In this document: piece by piece, positions 6,616 through 14,231 of the stretch
Position numbering within the stretch: position 1 is the stretch's first letter
Layout of the letters: every line of letters begins with the position of its first letter
Assembly: GCA_045592445.1 (NCBI GenBank)
Contig: JAZNUV010000003.1
Location: 1-19,365 of the forward strand
DNA from: JAQXGO01 sp045592445
GTDB lineage: Bacteria > Bacillota > Clostridia > UMGS1883 > UMGS1540
DNA length: 19,365 bases
Direction of reading: 5' to 3'
Position numbers and translations under genes: made by a program
Notes under the pieces: model-generated
What the model was told of the DNA's origin: nothing
The model's input: the letters and a program-made list of their open reading frames with translations, nothing else
Databases searched by the model: none

Positions 6616-7134
6616 ATGAAAGCACACGCACGATTTGCATGCAAACTCTTTTTCAATCGCATGTTTTTTAGCATAGTCACCGTATGTGTGATTCCTATTT
6701 TTTTACCGATTATTGATAACCTCGGCTTTTTCGGACCACTCCTTTTTGCTTTTACGGTTTGCTCCTTATACCTCGGTATCGAAGCAGATATGGTCTGGAA
6801 GCTTGGCAAGCATGACAGGCAGTCGTACAGCACGGAAAAACCGTATCTTGCAAAAGGTGCCGTCGTTTCGCTTTTGTCGGAGCTTCCTTTCTTTCTTATG
6901 TATATTTGGCTTATTCTTTCGGGCGGTTCGAGAGGGCTCCGCGCTGTGTATCGTTGTTTTTGCATTGCGCCTTATATGAGCCTTGTCCCCGAGGATGCCG
7001 TGAATATCGGCTACCTCCTTGTTCTCTTTATCTCGCCTGCCCTTGCGTTCCCCATGTATATTGCAGGCTCCCGCAAGCCCAAAAATGTTCAGAAAAAACG
7101 TCTGCGTGACAAAATTTTATATAAAAACAAATAA
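6616..7134 (+). CDS. Unrecognised four-segment membrane protein
   Basis: The 172-aa protein begins MKAHARFACKLFFNRMFF. Hydrophobic segments lie at about residues 15-32, 37-55, 83-103 and 130-150. A charged loop (WKLGKHDRQSYSTEKPYLAKG) lies between the second and third, and the tail is strongly basic (SRKPKNVQKKRLRDK). I chose ATG 6616 because GGAGG lies 7 nt upstream; the reading frame to its left contains the promoter. I do not recognise a family. It is a single-gene unit with its own promoter, and its stop codon abuts the stop of the convergent recombinase gene with no base between. The last codons also carry one arm of an imperfect inverted repeat. Confidence 0.7.
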   Translation: MKAHARFACKLFFNRMFFSIVTVCVIPIFLPIIDNLGFFGPLLFAFTVCSLYLGIEADMVWKLGKHDRQSYSTEKPYLAKGAVVSLLSELPFFLMYIWLILSGGSRGLRAVYRCFCIAPYMSLVPEDAVNIGYLLVLFISPALAFPMYIAGSRKPKNVQKKRLRDKILYKNK

Positions 7135-8493
7135 TCACGCTTCAAACGTATAGTACACTGCGACCGTGTCATCTGTAATGACAACTTTTTCAACAAGCGC
7201 ATGCAGAACATTTTTCTTTTCTTCCAAAGACATAAGCGGCCATGCCTCTCGCAGTTCTGCAAGCTCGCGCCTTGTTTTTGCAACATCGGCGACTCGTTTT
7301 TCAATTGCCGCCTCGTCCTGAAGGCGCGCTTCAATTTCTGAGAGTGCCGCTTTTTGCTCCGCAATCGTTTCTTTTAAAATTTCATCACCGCCGTCCCCGT
7401 ACAACGTGTACAGGCGGCGGAGTTTTTGTTTTATTGCCGCCTCCCGCGCGCGAAGCGTTTCCATAACGCTTTTCTCGTCCTTTGGGGGCTTTTTTTCTTC
7501 GCGGACGGAAAGTGCAAACAAATCCCCAAGCACAATATCTTCGATTTCCCACGCACTGTACCGCTTGTTTTTGCAGTCAGGGTCTCGCATCAGGTGCCGC
7601 TTTTGTTTATCGGCAGAATAGCAGACAATTTTTGTATCGGTTTTTCCCCATTTTTGATAGCGCATCTTCGCACCGCATTTTCCACAGACTAAAAGTCCTG
7701 TCAAAAGGTACTTGCCGCCGCTCATCGGTTTTTTGGAGCGCCGTCTCATCTCCTCCATTGTTTTTTCATAGACTTCAGGGCTTATAATGGGTGTATGCTT
7801 CCCCGCATACGTCTTTCCGTTATACGAAATGACGCCTGTGTAGGTTATGCGATTTAAAATCTGGTGCGCCAGATGCTCGTAGGGAAGTCCCAGCGTTTTG
7901 GCAATACGGTCGGTCGAATAGCCCGCAAGGTAGAGCGCAAACGCCTGCTGTACGACCGCCGCATCTGCGTTGGGCACCAAGATTCCGCTTTCTCTGTCAT
8001 AGTCATACCCAAACGGGGGCTTGCCGCCGCCCGGCCAAAATCCGTTTTTGATACGTTCGAGCATGCCCAGGCGCGTACGTTCCCGTATGGTCTCACGCTC
8101 AAGCTGGGCAAAGGCGGACATGATTCCCAACATTGCACGGCCTATGGGCGTTGCGGTGTCCATGTTCTCATTCATGGAAATAAAAGAAACGTCGGCGGGA
8201 TTGAAAACATCCTCAATCAGATACAACGTGTCCTTCTGGCTGCGTGAAAGGCGGTCGAGCTTATACACTAAAACGTGCGATACTTTCCCTGCATGTACGT
8301 CCTCAATGAGTCTTGTTAACGCGGGGCGGTCGATGTTACTGCCTGTAAAGCCTCCGTCAATGTAAAACTCGCGGTTTTTTAGCCCGCGCGCGTCGCAGTA
8401 TGCAGACAAAAGGGCTTTTTGCGCGTCGATGGAATACCCCTCGTCCCGTTGTCCCTCTGTCGAAACGCGTATATAAATTGCCGCGTGCTTCAC
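7135..8493 (-). CDS. Large serine site-specific recombinase
   Basis: The 452-aa protein has a resolvase catalytic domain with the nucleophile Ser11 in AIYIRVSTEGQRDEGYS and the active-site block YKLDRLSRSQKD (77-88). A long helix LERETIRERT (131-140) follows, then the Recombinase domain (GKPPFGY, 157-163). A zinc ribbon follows (C270, C273, C291, C307), then a charged coiled-coil region (about 335-415). This is the full layout of serine integrases, transposon recombinases and spore-skin type recombinases. It starts at GTG 8493, overlapping the stop of a 44-aa ORF by 4 nt (GTGA), so the two are translationally coupled. No phage or conjugative genes are adjacent. Its substrate could be a lost element, a remote site, or the 15-bp inverted repeats flanking the unit. 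Family certain, target unknown. Confidence 0.9.
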   Translation of the reverse strand: MKHAAIYIRVSTEGQRDEGYSIDAQKALLSAYCDARGLKNREFYIDGGFTGSNIDRPALTRLIEDVHAGKVSHVLVYKLDRLSRSQKDTLYLIEDVFNPADVSFISMNENMDTATPIGRAMLGIMSAFAQLERETIRERTRLGMLERIKNGFWPGGGKPPFGYDYDRESGILVPNADAAVVQQAFALYLAGYSTDRIAKTLGLPYEHLAHQILNRITYTGVISYNGKTYAGKHTPIISPEVYEKTMEEMRRRSKKPMSGGKYLLTGLLVCGKCGAKMRYQKWGKTDTKIVCYSADKQKRHLMRDPDCKNKRYSAWEIEDIVLGDLFALSVREEKKPPKDEKSVMETLRAREAAIKQKLRRLYTLYGDGGDEILKETIAEQKAALSEIEARLQDEAAIEKRVADVAKTRRELAELREAWPLMSLEEKKNVLHALVEKVVITDDTVAVYYTFEA

Positions 8494-8624
8494 GCCTTCT
8501 TTGCCCTTTCCTCACGTATACGGCGGTTCACCGCCTCGATAGCAGCGCGCACCGCTTCGTTTTCCACCACGGTTTTTTGTACGCCCGCCACCGCTTTACC
8601 GTTAATATAACGATTGATTGTCAT
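8490..8624 (-). CDS. Small 44-aa protein coupled to the recombinase
   Basis: The minus-strand ATG at 8624 follows a strong GGGAGGTGA site and encodes MTINRYINGKAV followed by a mostly helical, charged tail ending in RRIREERAKKA. Its TGA stop overlaps the GTG start of the recombinase (GTGA), an arrangement typical of translational coupling. Small 'RYINGK' proteins next to recombinases occur on clostridial mobile elements as far as I recall, but I cannot assign a function. Possible roles are a recombination directionality factor or simply a leader that opens the recombinase start. The size and strong ribosome binding site support a real gene. Confidence 0.65.
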   Translation of the reverse strand: MTINRYINGKAVAGVQKTVVENEAVRAAIEAVNRRIREERAKKA

Positions 8625-8690
8625 AGAAAATCACCTCCCAAAAAAAGTATCTCCCGTGCAAAAGTTTTTATACAAAATCCTTTGGAATAG

Positions 8691-8719
8691 TTGACAAAAA
8701 TGCCGTTTTTTGGTATACT
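8691..8719 (+). promoter_or_regulatory. Strong sigma-A promoter of gnd
   Basis: Perfect TTGACA (8691-8696), 17-bp spacer, TATACT (8714-8719). The start of transcription is near 8726, about 28 nt before the gnd ATG at 8754. The region also faces the promoter area of the recombinase unit on the other strand, where TATAAA (8667-8672) is a possible -10. Confidence 0.8.
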
Positions 8720-8753
8720 GAAGTCAAATTATATTTGGGAGGAAGGATATAAA

Positions 8754-10205
8754 ATGAAAAAAGCAGACATCGGTCTTGTCGGTCTTGCGGTTATGGGTGA
8801 AAACCTGGTTATGAATATGGAAAGCAAGGGGTTTACCGTTGCAGTTTATAACCGTACCGCCGACAAAGTGAAAAACTTTGTAGAAGGCCGTGCAAACGGT
8901 AAAAATATTATTGGCACCTATTCCCTCGAGGAGCTTTGTGCAAACCTGGAAAAACCACGCAAGGTTATGATGATGGTAAAAGCAGGTCAGGCAGTTGATA
9001 ATATCATTGAACAGCTTCTCCCCTATCTTGAAGAAGGCGATATTATTATTGACGGCGGCAACTCGCATTTCCCCGATACCATCCGTCGTGCTGAATATGT
9101 AGAATCAAAAGGACTTCTTTATGTCGGTACAGGCGTATCCGGCGGCGAAGAAGGCGCATTGAATGGCCCGAGCATGATGCCCGGCGGGTCTCCCGCGGCA
9201 TGGCCGTATGTAAAGCCGATTTTCCAGGCAATCTGTGCAAAAGTTGAAGGCGGTGCCTCCTGCTGTGACTGGGTCGGCGAAGGCGGCGCAGGCCACTTTG
9301 TAAAAATGGTGCATAACGGCATTGAATACGGCGATATGCAGCTTATCTGCGAAGCATATCAGATTATGCGTGACTATCTCGGTATGAGCGCGGACGAAAT
9401 GCATGAGGTCTTTGCAAAATGGAATCAAGAGGAACTTGACAGTTATCTCATTGAAATCACAAAGGACATTCTGGCATATAAAGATACAGACGGCGCTCCC
9501 ATCGTGGACAAAATTCTCGACACGGCAGGGCAGAAGGGCACAGGCAAATGGACAGGCATTGCCGCGCTCGACGAAGGCGTACCGCTGACGCTGATTGGCG
9601 AAGCTGTGTTTGCACGTTGCCTCAGTGCCATTAAGGACGAGCGCGTTGCAGCTTCCAAAGTTCTGACAGGTCCCGTGCCGAAGTTTGAAGGCGACCGTGA
9701 CGCTTTCATTCAAGATATCAAAGATGCTCTCTTTGCAGCAAAAATTGTTTCCTACGCACAAGGCTACACCTTGATGCGCAGCGCTGCAAAAACGTATGGC
9801 TGGAACCTCAATTACGGCGGCATTGCGCTGATGTGGCGCGGTGGTTGCATTATCCGCAGCGTATTTTTGGGCAACATCAAGGAAGCATTTGACAAAAACC
9901 CTGCCCTGACTAACCTGCTTCTTGACCCGTACTTTAAAAATATTATTGATAAAGCGCAGGCTGGCTGGCGTCGCGTTTGTGCGGCTGCCATGTTAAACGG
10001 CATTCCCACACCCGCCATGACAACTGCACTCAATTACTATGACGGCTACCGTTGCGAAAAATTGCCCGCAAACCTGCTCCAGGCACAACGCGACTATTTT
10101 GGTGCACACACCTACGAGCGTCTGGATAAGGAAAGAGGCGAATTTTTCCACACAAACTGGACGGGACATGGCGGAAACACATCTGCATCTACGTATGTAG
10201 TCTGA
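8754..10205 (+). CDS. gnd: 6-phosphogluconate dehydrogenase (decarboxylating)
   Basis: The 483-aa protein converts 6-phosphogluconate to ribulose-5-phosphate and CO2 in the oxidative pentose phosphate pathway, making NADPH. The Rossmann motif GLVGLAVMGENL is at residues 7-18, and VYNRT (31-35) has the Asn-Arg-Thr typical of NADP-preferring enzymes. Next come IIIDGGNSHFPDT (97-109), the substrate loop VSGGEEGALNGPSMMPGG (128-145), the catalytic Lys184 with H187-N188 and E191 in HFVKMVHNGIEYGD, and the family signature ILDTAGQKGTGKW near 250-262. Length is normal. The ATG has GGGAGGAAGG upstream and lies behind a near-consensus promoter; the frame to the left of it is promoter DNA. A terminator follows at 10251. 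No zwf or pgl is nearby. Confidence 0.97.
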   Translation: MKKADIGLVGLAVMGENLVMNMESKGFTVAVYNRTADKVKNFVEGRANGKNIIGTYSLEELCANLEKPRKVMMMVKAGQAVDNIIEQLLPYLEEGDIIIDGGNSHFPDTIRRAEYVESKGLLYVGTGVSGGEEGALNGPSMMPGGSPAAWPYVKPIFQAICAKVEGGASCCDWVGEGGAGHFVKMVHNGIEYGDMQLICEAYQIMRDYLGMSADEMHEVFAKWNQEELDSYLIEITKDILAYKDTDGAPIVDKILDTAGQKGTGKWTGIAALDEGVPLTLIGEAVFARCLSAIKDERVAASKVLTGPVPKFEGDRDAFIQDIKDALFAAKIVSYAQGYTLMRSAAKTYGWNLNYGGIALMWRGGCIIRSVFLGNIKEAFDKNPALTNLLLDPYFKNIIDKAQAGWRRVCAAAMLNGIPTPAMTTALNYYDGYRCEKLPANLLQAQRDYFGAHTYERLDKERGEFFHTNWTGHGGNTSASTYVV

Positions 10206-10250
10206 TGCAGGGCTTTCAAAAAAGTACAGACCGCGAATAGAATCGTTTTG

Positions 10251-10283
10251 AAGGGGATGTTAGAAATATGCATCCCCTTTTTT
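10251..10283 (+). terminator. Rho-independent terminator after gnd
   Basis: AAGGGGATG (10251-10259) pairs perfectly with CATCCCCTT (10271-10279) across an 11-nt loop, followed by a run of T to 10283. It ends gnd transcription. It lies only 18 nt before the holA ATG, so holA must depend on read-through or on a promoter not visible between the two. Confidence 0.85.
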
Positions 10284-10301
10284 CGGAAAGGAAGGCGAAA
10301 A

Positions 10302-11300
10302 ATGAGCTATCAAAAATTAAAGGAACAATTAAAAAGCGGCGATTTTTCGCCTGCCTATCATTTTTTTGGGCCGGAGCAATATCTAAAGCAATACTATAGC
10401 CGTCTTCTTCAAAACGCCTTGGTAGACGATGCTTTTGCCGCCTTTAACCTCACAGTGTTTGACGGCGCCGCCAACGCGGACAGTGTTGCCACTGCCGTTT
10501 CCACGCCGCCCATGATGGCGGAAAAAAAGCTTATTCTTATAAAAGAGGCGGGGATTTTCACCCCTTCTGCCGATGGCAAAGCACAATGGCAGGCTCTCTT
10601 TGCCGATTGGCCGGACTACGCATATCTGCTTGCGCTTGAAAATAAATTTGATAAAAGAAGTGCCGTTTATAAGGCTTTTTTATCGATTGGACTTTCCGTT
10701 GAGTTTTCATATCGGTCGCGAGGTGATTTAACTGCGTGGGTTTCCAAAAAACTCAAAGCAGCGGGCAAAACCATGTCGCGCAAAACGCTTGAACTTTTTT
10801 TAGATGCAGCAGGTGTAGAGATGTATGCTGTGGACGCCGCACTCGAAAAAGTAACTGCCTATGTCGGCAATCGCACCGAGATTACCGAAGAGGATGTTGA
10901 TGCGCTTTTGGTCCGCACGATTCTGACAAAGGAATATGTTCTGACAGATGCGCTTTTGGCAGGCAAGAAAAATGCGGCATTTGCCGCGCTGGAGGACCTT
11001 CGCCAAATCCAGACCGACCCGATACGGATTCTGACTGTCATAGCATCCAATTATTTATCTGTATTACATGCAAAAATTTTGCTCAATGAGGGGCAAAGCT
11101 ATCATACCGTTGCCAGCGCCTTGCATCTCCCCTCTCCATTTCTGGCAAAAAAAACGACAGATACTGCCGCAAAATGCTCCATCGAGCGCCTTTGCGAAAG
11201 TATCCGCCGTATCAAGGAATCAGATTATAAAATCAAAATCGGGCTTGAATCTCCCGAAACAGGTGTTCTGCGCCTTTGCGCCGACTTACTCCTGCTTTAA
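10302..11300 (+). CDS. holA: DNA polymerase III subunit delta
   Basis: The 332-aa protein begins MSYQKLKEQLKSGDFSPAYHFFGPEQYLKQYY and has the HolA features: the FGPEQYL Walker-A-like start, KKLILIKEAG (about 74-83), the WVSKKLKAAGK segment and the C-terminal helical collar region. Delta opens the beta sliding clamp within the clamp-loader complex. I chose the ATG at 10302 for its GGAAAGGAAGG site; a longer frame would include the gnd terminator. The gene ends with a 15-bp overlap with the convergent kinase gene. Sequence divergence is normal for this poorly conserved family; size fits (about 330-345 aa). Confidence 0.88.
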   Translation: MSYQKLKEQLKSGDFSPAYHFFGPEQYLKQYYSRLLQNALVDDAFAAFNLTVFDGAANADSVATAVSTPPMMAEKKLILIKEAGIFTPSADGKAQWQALFADWPDYAYLLALENKFDKRSAVYKAFLSIGLSVEFSYRSRGDLTAWVSKKLKAAGKTMSRKTLELFLDAAGVEMYAVDAALEKVTAYVGNRTEITEEDVDALLVRTILTKEYVLTDALLAGKKNAAFAALEDLRQIQTDPIRILTVIASNYLSVLHAKILLNEGQSYHTVASALHLPSPFLAKKTTDTAAKCSIERLCESIRRIKESDYKIKIGLESPETGVLRLCADLLLL

Positions 11301-12374
11301 TCTTTTGTATGCGGCTTCCATTTCCGCATATTTTTCTTCCATGTCCGCCAAAAGTTTAAACTGATTGGCGGCACGTTCTAAATTCTGCTTGGGTTTTCTT
11401 ATAGAAAAGTACACATCTCCATCCAGGTAGTCCCCTAAAAATCGAATGGCAAGTTCAAAGGTAATGACCTTTGCGCTGAGCGCCAGTCTTTCCATTTCCT
11501 CATCTTTTAGCCTACCCGCTGTTCCTTCCAAAAAGCCACGCAGAAAAGCCTCATAGTATTCCATATCCAGATACACATTTTCAAGATTTGTATCTTCCTC
11601 ATCGGTTGCATTCGCCCCCGAACGTACCATGTCGCCGAAATCGCAGAGTGCGGTCTCAGGCATCACAGTATCGAGGTCTATCACACAAATCCCAACACCT
11701 GTATCCTTATCAAACAAAATATTATTGATTTTTGTATCGTTGTGCGCTACGCGAACAGGCAAAATGCCCGCCCTCACCGCATCAACAAGGCTGTTCGCAA
11801 GATAGCTTTCCTTTTCGGCGTACGCAATCAGGTCACGCACCTCGTCTGCACGCCCCGCTCTATCGCGTCGAACGGCCTCTAAGAAAGCTTCCCAGCGTTT
11901 TCCCGTATGGTGGAAATTCGGAATGGTCTCTGTCAGCTTTTCCGCATCAAAGTCTGCAAGGTGCGCCTGGAATTTCCCGAATGCAAACGCCGCCTTGTAT
12001 GCTTCTTCTGCGCTTTTGACATTCTGAATTGTAATGACGCCTTCAACAAACCGATACATACGCCAAACGTTGCCCGCACTGTCGCGGTGTAAAAGCGTTC
12101 CCTCTGCCTTCGTTTGCAGAAACTCCAACGTACTGCGTTCTTTATTTCCGCCTTCTTCGTCTACTTTTGCTGCTATATGTTCTGTGATAAGACGAATATT
12201 TTCCATAACACCTTCAGGGTCCCGAAAGACGTGGGTGTTTAGTTTTTGCAGGACATAGTTTCCCTTCGTGCCCTTTACACGAAAAGAATCATTTATATTC
12301 CCTATGCCGAGTGGTTTGATCTCTATAATATCATCGTCTGTCTTGAACTGTTTTGCGATATGCAGCATATCCAT
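11286..12374 (-). CDS. NahK-like phosphotransferase (N-acetylhexosamine 1-kinase type)
   Basis: The 362-aa kinase belongs to the aminoglycoside-phosphotransferase/choline-kinase fold. The nucleotide loop is GIGNINDSFRV (23-33). VLQKLNTHVF (41-50) carries the ATP-site Lys. The catalytic Brenner motif is HNDTKINNILFD (211-222) with catalytic Asp213. The metal-binding IDLDTVMPE is at 232-240, followed by DFGDMVRSGAN. The VLQKLN and TKINNILFD blocks and the overall size (about 360 aa) resemble N-acetylhexosamine 1-kinases of the LnpB/NahK group, which phosphorylate GlcNAc or GalNAc at C1. Substrate remains an inference. The GAGGAG site is well placed. It lies 19 bp after the PfkB kinase and is the last gene of the ABC-kinase operon, overlapping holA by 15 bp at its 3' end. 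Confidence 0.72.
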   Translation of the reverse strand: MDMLHIAKQFKTDDDIIEIKPLGIGNINDSFRVKGTKGNYVLQKLNTHVFRDPEGVMENIRLITEHIAAKVDEEGGNKERSTLEFLQTKAEGTLLHRDSAGNVWRMYRFVEGVITIQNVKSAEEAYKAAFAFGKFQAHLADFDAEKLTETIPNFHHTGKRWEAFLEAVRRDRAGRADEVRDLIAYAEKESYLANSLVDAVRAGILPVRVAHNDTKINNILFDKDTGVGICVIDLDTVMPETALCDFGDMVRSGANATDEEDTNLENVYLDMEYYEAFLRGFLEGTAGRLKDEEMERLALSAKVITFELAIRFLGDYLDGDVYFSIRKPKQNLERAANQFKLLADMEEKYAEMEAAYKRLKQE

Positions 12375-12393
12375 AAACGTCTCCTCTTTTTAT

Positions 12394-13467
12394 CTAGCGT
12401 TTTACGCGTGCATTGCCTTCCCAAACGCTCCAAACCTGCTCTTCATCTGCGGGCTGTGCATAGTCTGTCAAGAAAGTTGTTGCCAAAGCGCCGGACGCCC
12501 ATGCAAACTGCGGCCATTTTTCAGGCTCCCAGTCACGCAATATGGCGTAGAGAAGACCGCCTACAAAGCCGTCCCCGCCACCGATGCGGTCAAGTACGTG
12601 AATTTCGCGCGGCTCGATAACATGCCAATTGTCACCTTCAAGCATAATCGCGCCCCAAAGATGGCAATTTGTGTGAATAACCTGGCGCAGTGTTGTTGCA
12701 TAGACCGAGGTGTTCGGATACGCCTTTTTCACTTCACCAATCATAGCCTTAAAGCTTTCAATTTTAGAGGTAATGTCCTTGCCGCCCGCTTCCGGACCTT
12801 TCATGCCGAGACAAAGCTGGAAATCTTCTTCGTTGCCGACTAAAATATCGGAAACGCTTGCAATTTCCTTAAAGCTTTTGGAAAGCTCTTCTTCTCTGTC
12901 TTTCCAGAAGGAAGCACGGTAATTAAGGTCGAAAGAAATACGTGTGCCATATTTTTTTGCAGCGCGTGCAAGCTCTAAACAAAAAGTTGTCGTTTCGGGG
13001 GAGAGTGCTGCAATCAGGCCTGAAAGATGCAGTACCTGTACGCCTTCCTGTCCAAAAATCCGTTCCAGGTCAAAATCCTTTATGTTCAGCGTTCTGCCGA
13101 CTTCGCCTGCGCGGTCATTCTGTACGCGCGGCCCGCGGGAGCCGTAGCCGCTATCTGCAATATTGAACTGATGGCGATAGCCCCACGGGCCGCCCTGTTC
13201 TACTTCCTTGCCTTCATACGCCATACGGCGGGATGCTAAGTTCCCCTTAATAAAATGTGCAATCGGGCTGTCCTTTACAAAAGTTGTCAAAACCTTAACG
13301 GGCAGACCCAGGTAAGAGGCAATGCTTGCTACGTTTGTTTCAGCACTTGTGGCTTGCATTGTAAAACGGTCACACGCATGTGTCGGCTGTCCGCTTTCAG
13401 GCGTAATGCGTACCCCCATACTCGTAGGCACAACCAAAGACCATGCGCAATTCTTTTTCAGTTCCAT
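12394..13467 (-). CDS. PfkB-family sugar kinase (KDG kinase-like)
   Basis: The 357-aa ribokinase-fold protein has the N-terminal substrate region SAETNVASIASYLGLPV (41-57), a central FDLNYRASFWK (179-189) as seen in 2-keto-3-deoxygluconate kinases, and VGNEEDF (210-216). The anion hole and catalytic motif DRIGGGDGFVGG is at 293-304 with catalytic Asp299; Gly replaces the usual Ala of GAGD. Residues about 92-124 form a Gly/Arg-rich insertion (GGPWGYRHQFN...SRGPRVQND). It would phosphorylate a sugar or sugar acid with ATP. KdgK is the best guess, but no KDG aldolase is nearby. AGAAGG precedes the ATG. It starts 23 bp after the ABC ATPase stop and precedes the NahK-like kinase. Confidence 0.8.
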   Translation of the reverse strand: MELKKNCAWSLVVPTSMGVRITPESGQPTHACDRFTMQATSAETNVASIASYLGLPVKVLTTFVKDSPIAHFIKGNLASRRMAYEGKEVEQGGPWGYRHQFNIADSGYGSRGPRVQNDRAGEVGRTLNIKDFDLERIFGQEGVQVLHLSGLIAALSPETTTFCLELARAAKKYGTRISFDLNYRASFWKDREEELSKSFKEIASVSDILVGNEEDFQLCLGMKGPEAGGKDITSKIESFKAMIGEVKKAYPNTSVYATTLRQVIHTNCHLWGAIMLEGDNWHVIEPREIHVLDRIGGGDGFVGGLLYAILRDWEPEKWPQFAWASGALATTFLTDYAQPADEEQVWSVWEGNARVKR

Positions 13468-13490
13468 CGTAAAATCCTTCTTTCTATATT

Positions 13491-14231
13491 TTATAATACT
13501 TTTCGTAAGAATGCCTGCGTACGCGGGTTTTTTGGGTTTGTAAAGATTTCTTCCGGTGTGCCGCGTTCGGCAATTACGCCTTCATCCATAAAAATAACTG
13601 TGTCCGCCACTTCGCGGGCAAAGCCCATCTCGTGCGTGACTACGACCATTGTCATCCCTTCGTGCACAAGTTGTTTCATAACATCCAGCACCTCGCCGAC
13701 CATTTCGGGGTCCAGTGCACTTGTCGGCTCATCAAACAAAATAACTTCCGGATTCATGCAAAGTGCACGCACAATTGCAACGCGTTGTTTTTGTCCCCCC
13801 GAAAGTTGGGAAGGATATGCGTCCGCACGGTCACGAAGGCCGACACGCTCTAAAAGTGCGAGCGCCTTTTCCTCTGCATCATGGCGGGACATTTTGAGAA
13901 GTTTCATCGGTGCGAGCGTCATATTCCGAAGCACGGTATAGTGCGGGAACAGATTAAACTGCTGGAACACCATGCCCATTCTCTGCCGATGTATATTGAT
14001 GTTTACAGTTGGTGCCGTAATATCTGTATCTTCAAAAAAGATTTTCCCTGCCGTCGGTTCTTCCAAAAGGTTTAATGTGCGCAAAAATGTAGATTTTCCG
14101 GAGCCGGACGGGCCGATGATAACAACGACCTCTTCTTTATGTACAACCTCGTTGATGCCGCGCAAAACCTCTACATCGCCGAAGGACTTACAAAGCCCCT
14201 CAGTGCGAATTAAAACATTATCAGTGATCAC
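13491..14231 (-). CDS. Polar amino acid ABC transporter ATP-binding protein
   Basis: The 246-aa ATPase has Walker A GPSGSGKST (40-48), Q-loop MVFQQFNLFPH (88-97), signature LSGGQKQR (143-150), Walker B VILFDEPTSALDP (163-175) and switch His200 in THEMGFA. The whole is closest to GlnQ/ArtP-type ATPases of amino acid importers. I chose GTG 14231, which overlaps the end of the permease gene and has AAAGGAGG 10 nt upstream; a longer reading frame would start at TTG 14267 with a weak site. Third gene of the SBP-permease-ATPase-kinase-kinase operon. The amino acid carried is not decided by sequence alone. Confidence 0.93.
   Translation of the reverse strand: MITDNVLIRTEGLCKSFGDVEVLRGINEVVHKEEVVVIIGPSGSGKSTFLRTLNLLEEPTAGKIFFEDTDITAPTVNINIHRQRMGMVFQQFNLFPHYTVLRNMTLAPMKLLKMSRHDAEEKALALLERVGLRDRADAYPSQLSGGQKQRVAIVRALCMNPEVILFDEPTSALDPEMVGEVLDVMKQLVHEGMTMVVVTHEMGFAREVADTVIFMDEGVIAERGTPEEIFTNPKNPRTQAFLRKVL

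Noticed and set aside
7135..8624. Integrated prophage or conjugative element around the serine recombinase
   Set aside because: No structural phage, relaxase, replication or cargo genes are present on either side; the neighbours are ordinary metabolic genes.
9105..9761. Long 218-codon minus-strand frame inside gnd
   Set aside because: It lies fully antisense to the well-conserved gnd gene; the frame is open because of gnd codon use. No start signal or recognisable domain.
10187..10206. CTGCATC...GATGCAG hairpin spanning the gnd stop codon
   Set aside because: Only a weak 7-bp stem with a large loop and no T-run; the terminator at 10251-10283 is far better.
13255..13941. 228-codon plus-strand frame across the PfkB kinase and ABC ATPase
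   Set aside because: Antisense to two conserved genes, Ser/Thr-rich shadow composition, no ribosome binding site.
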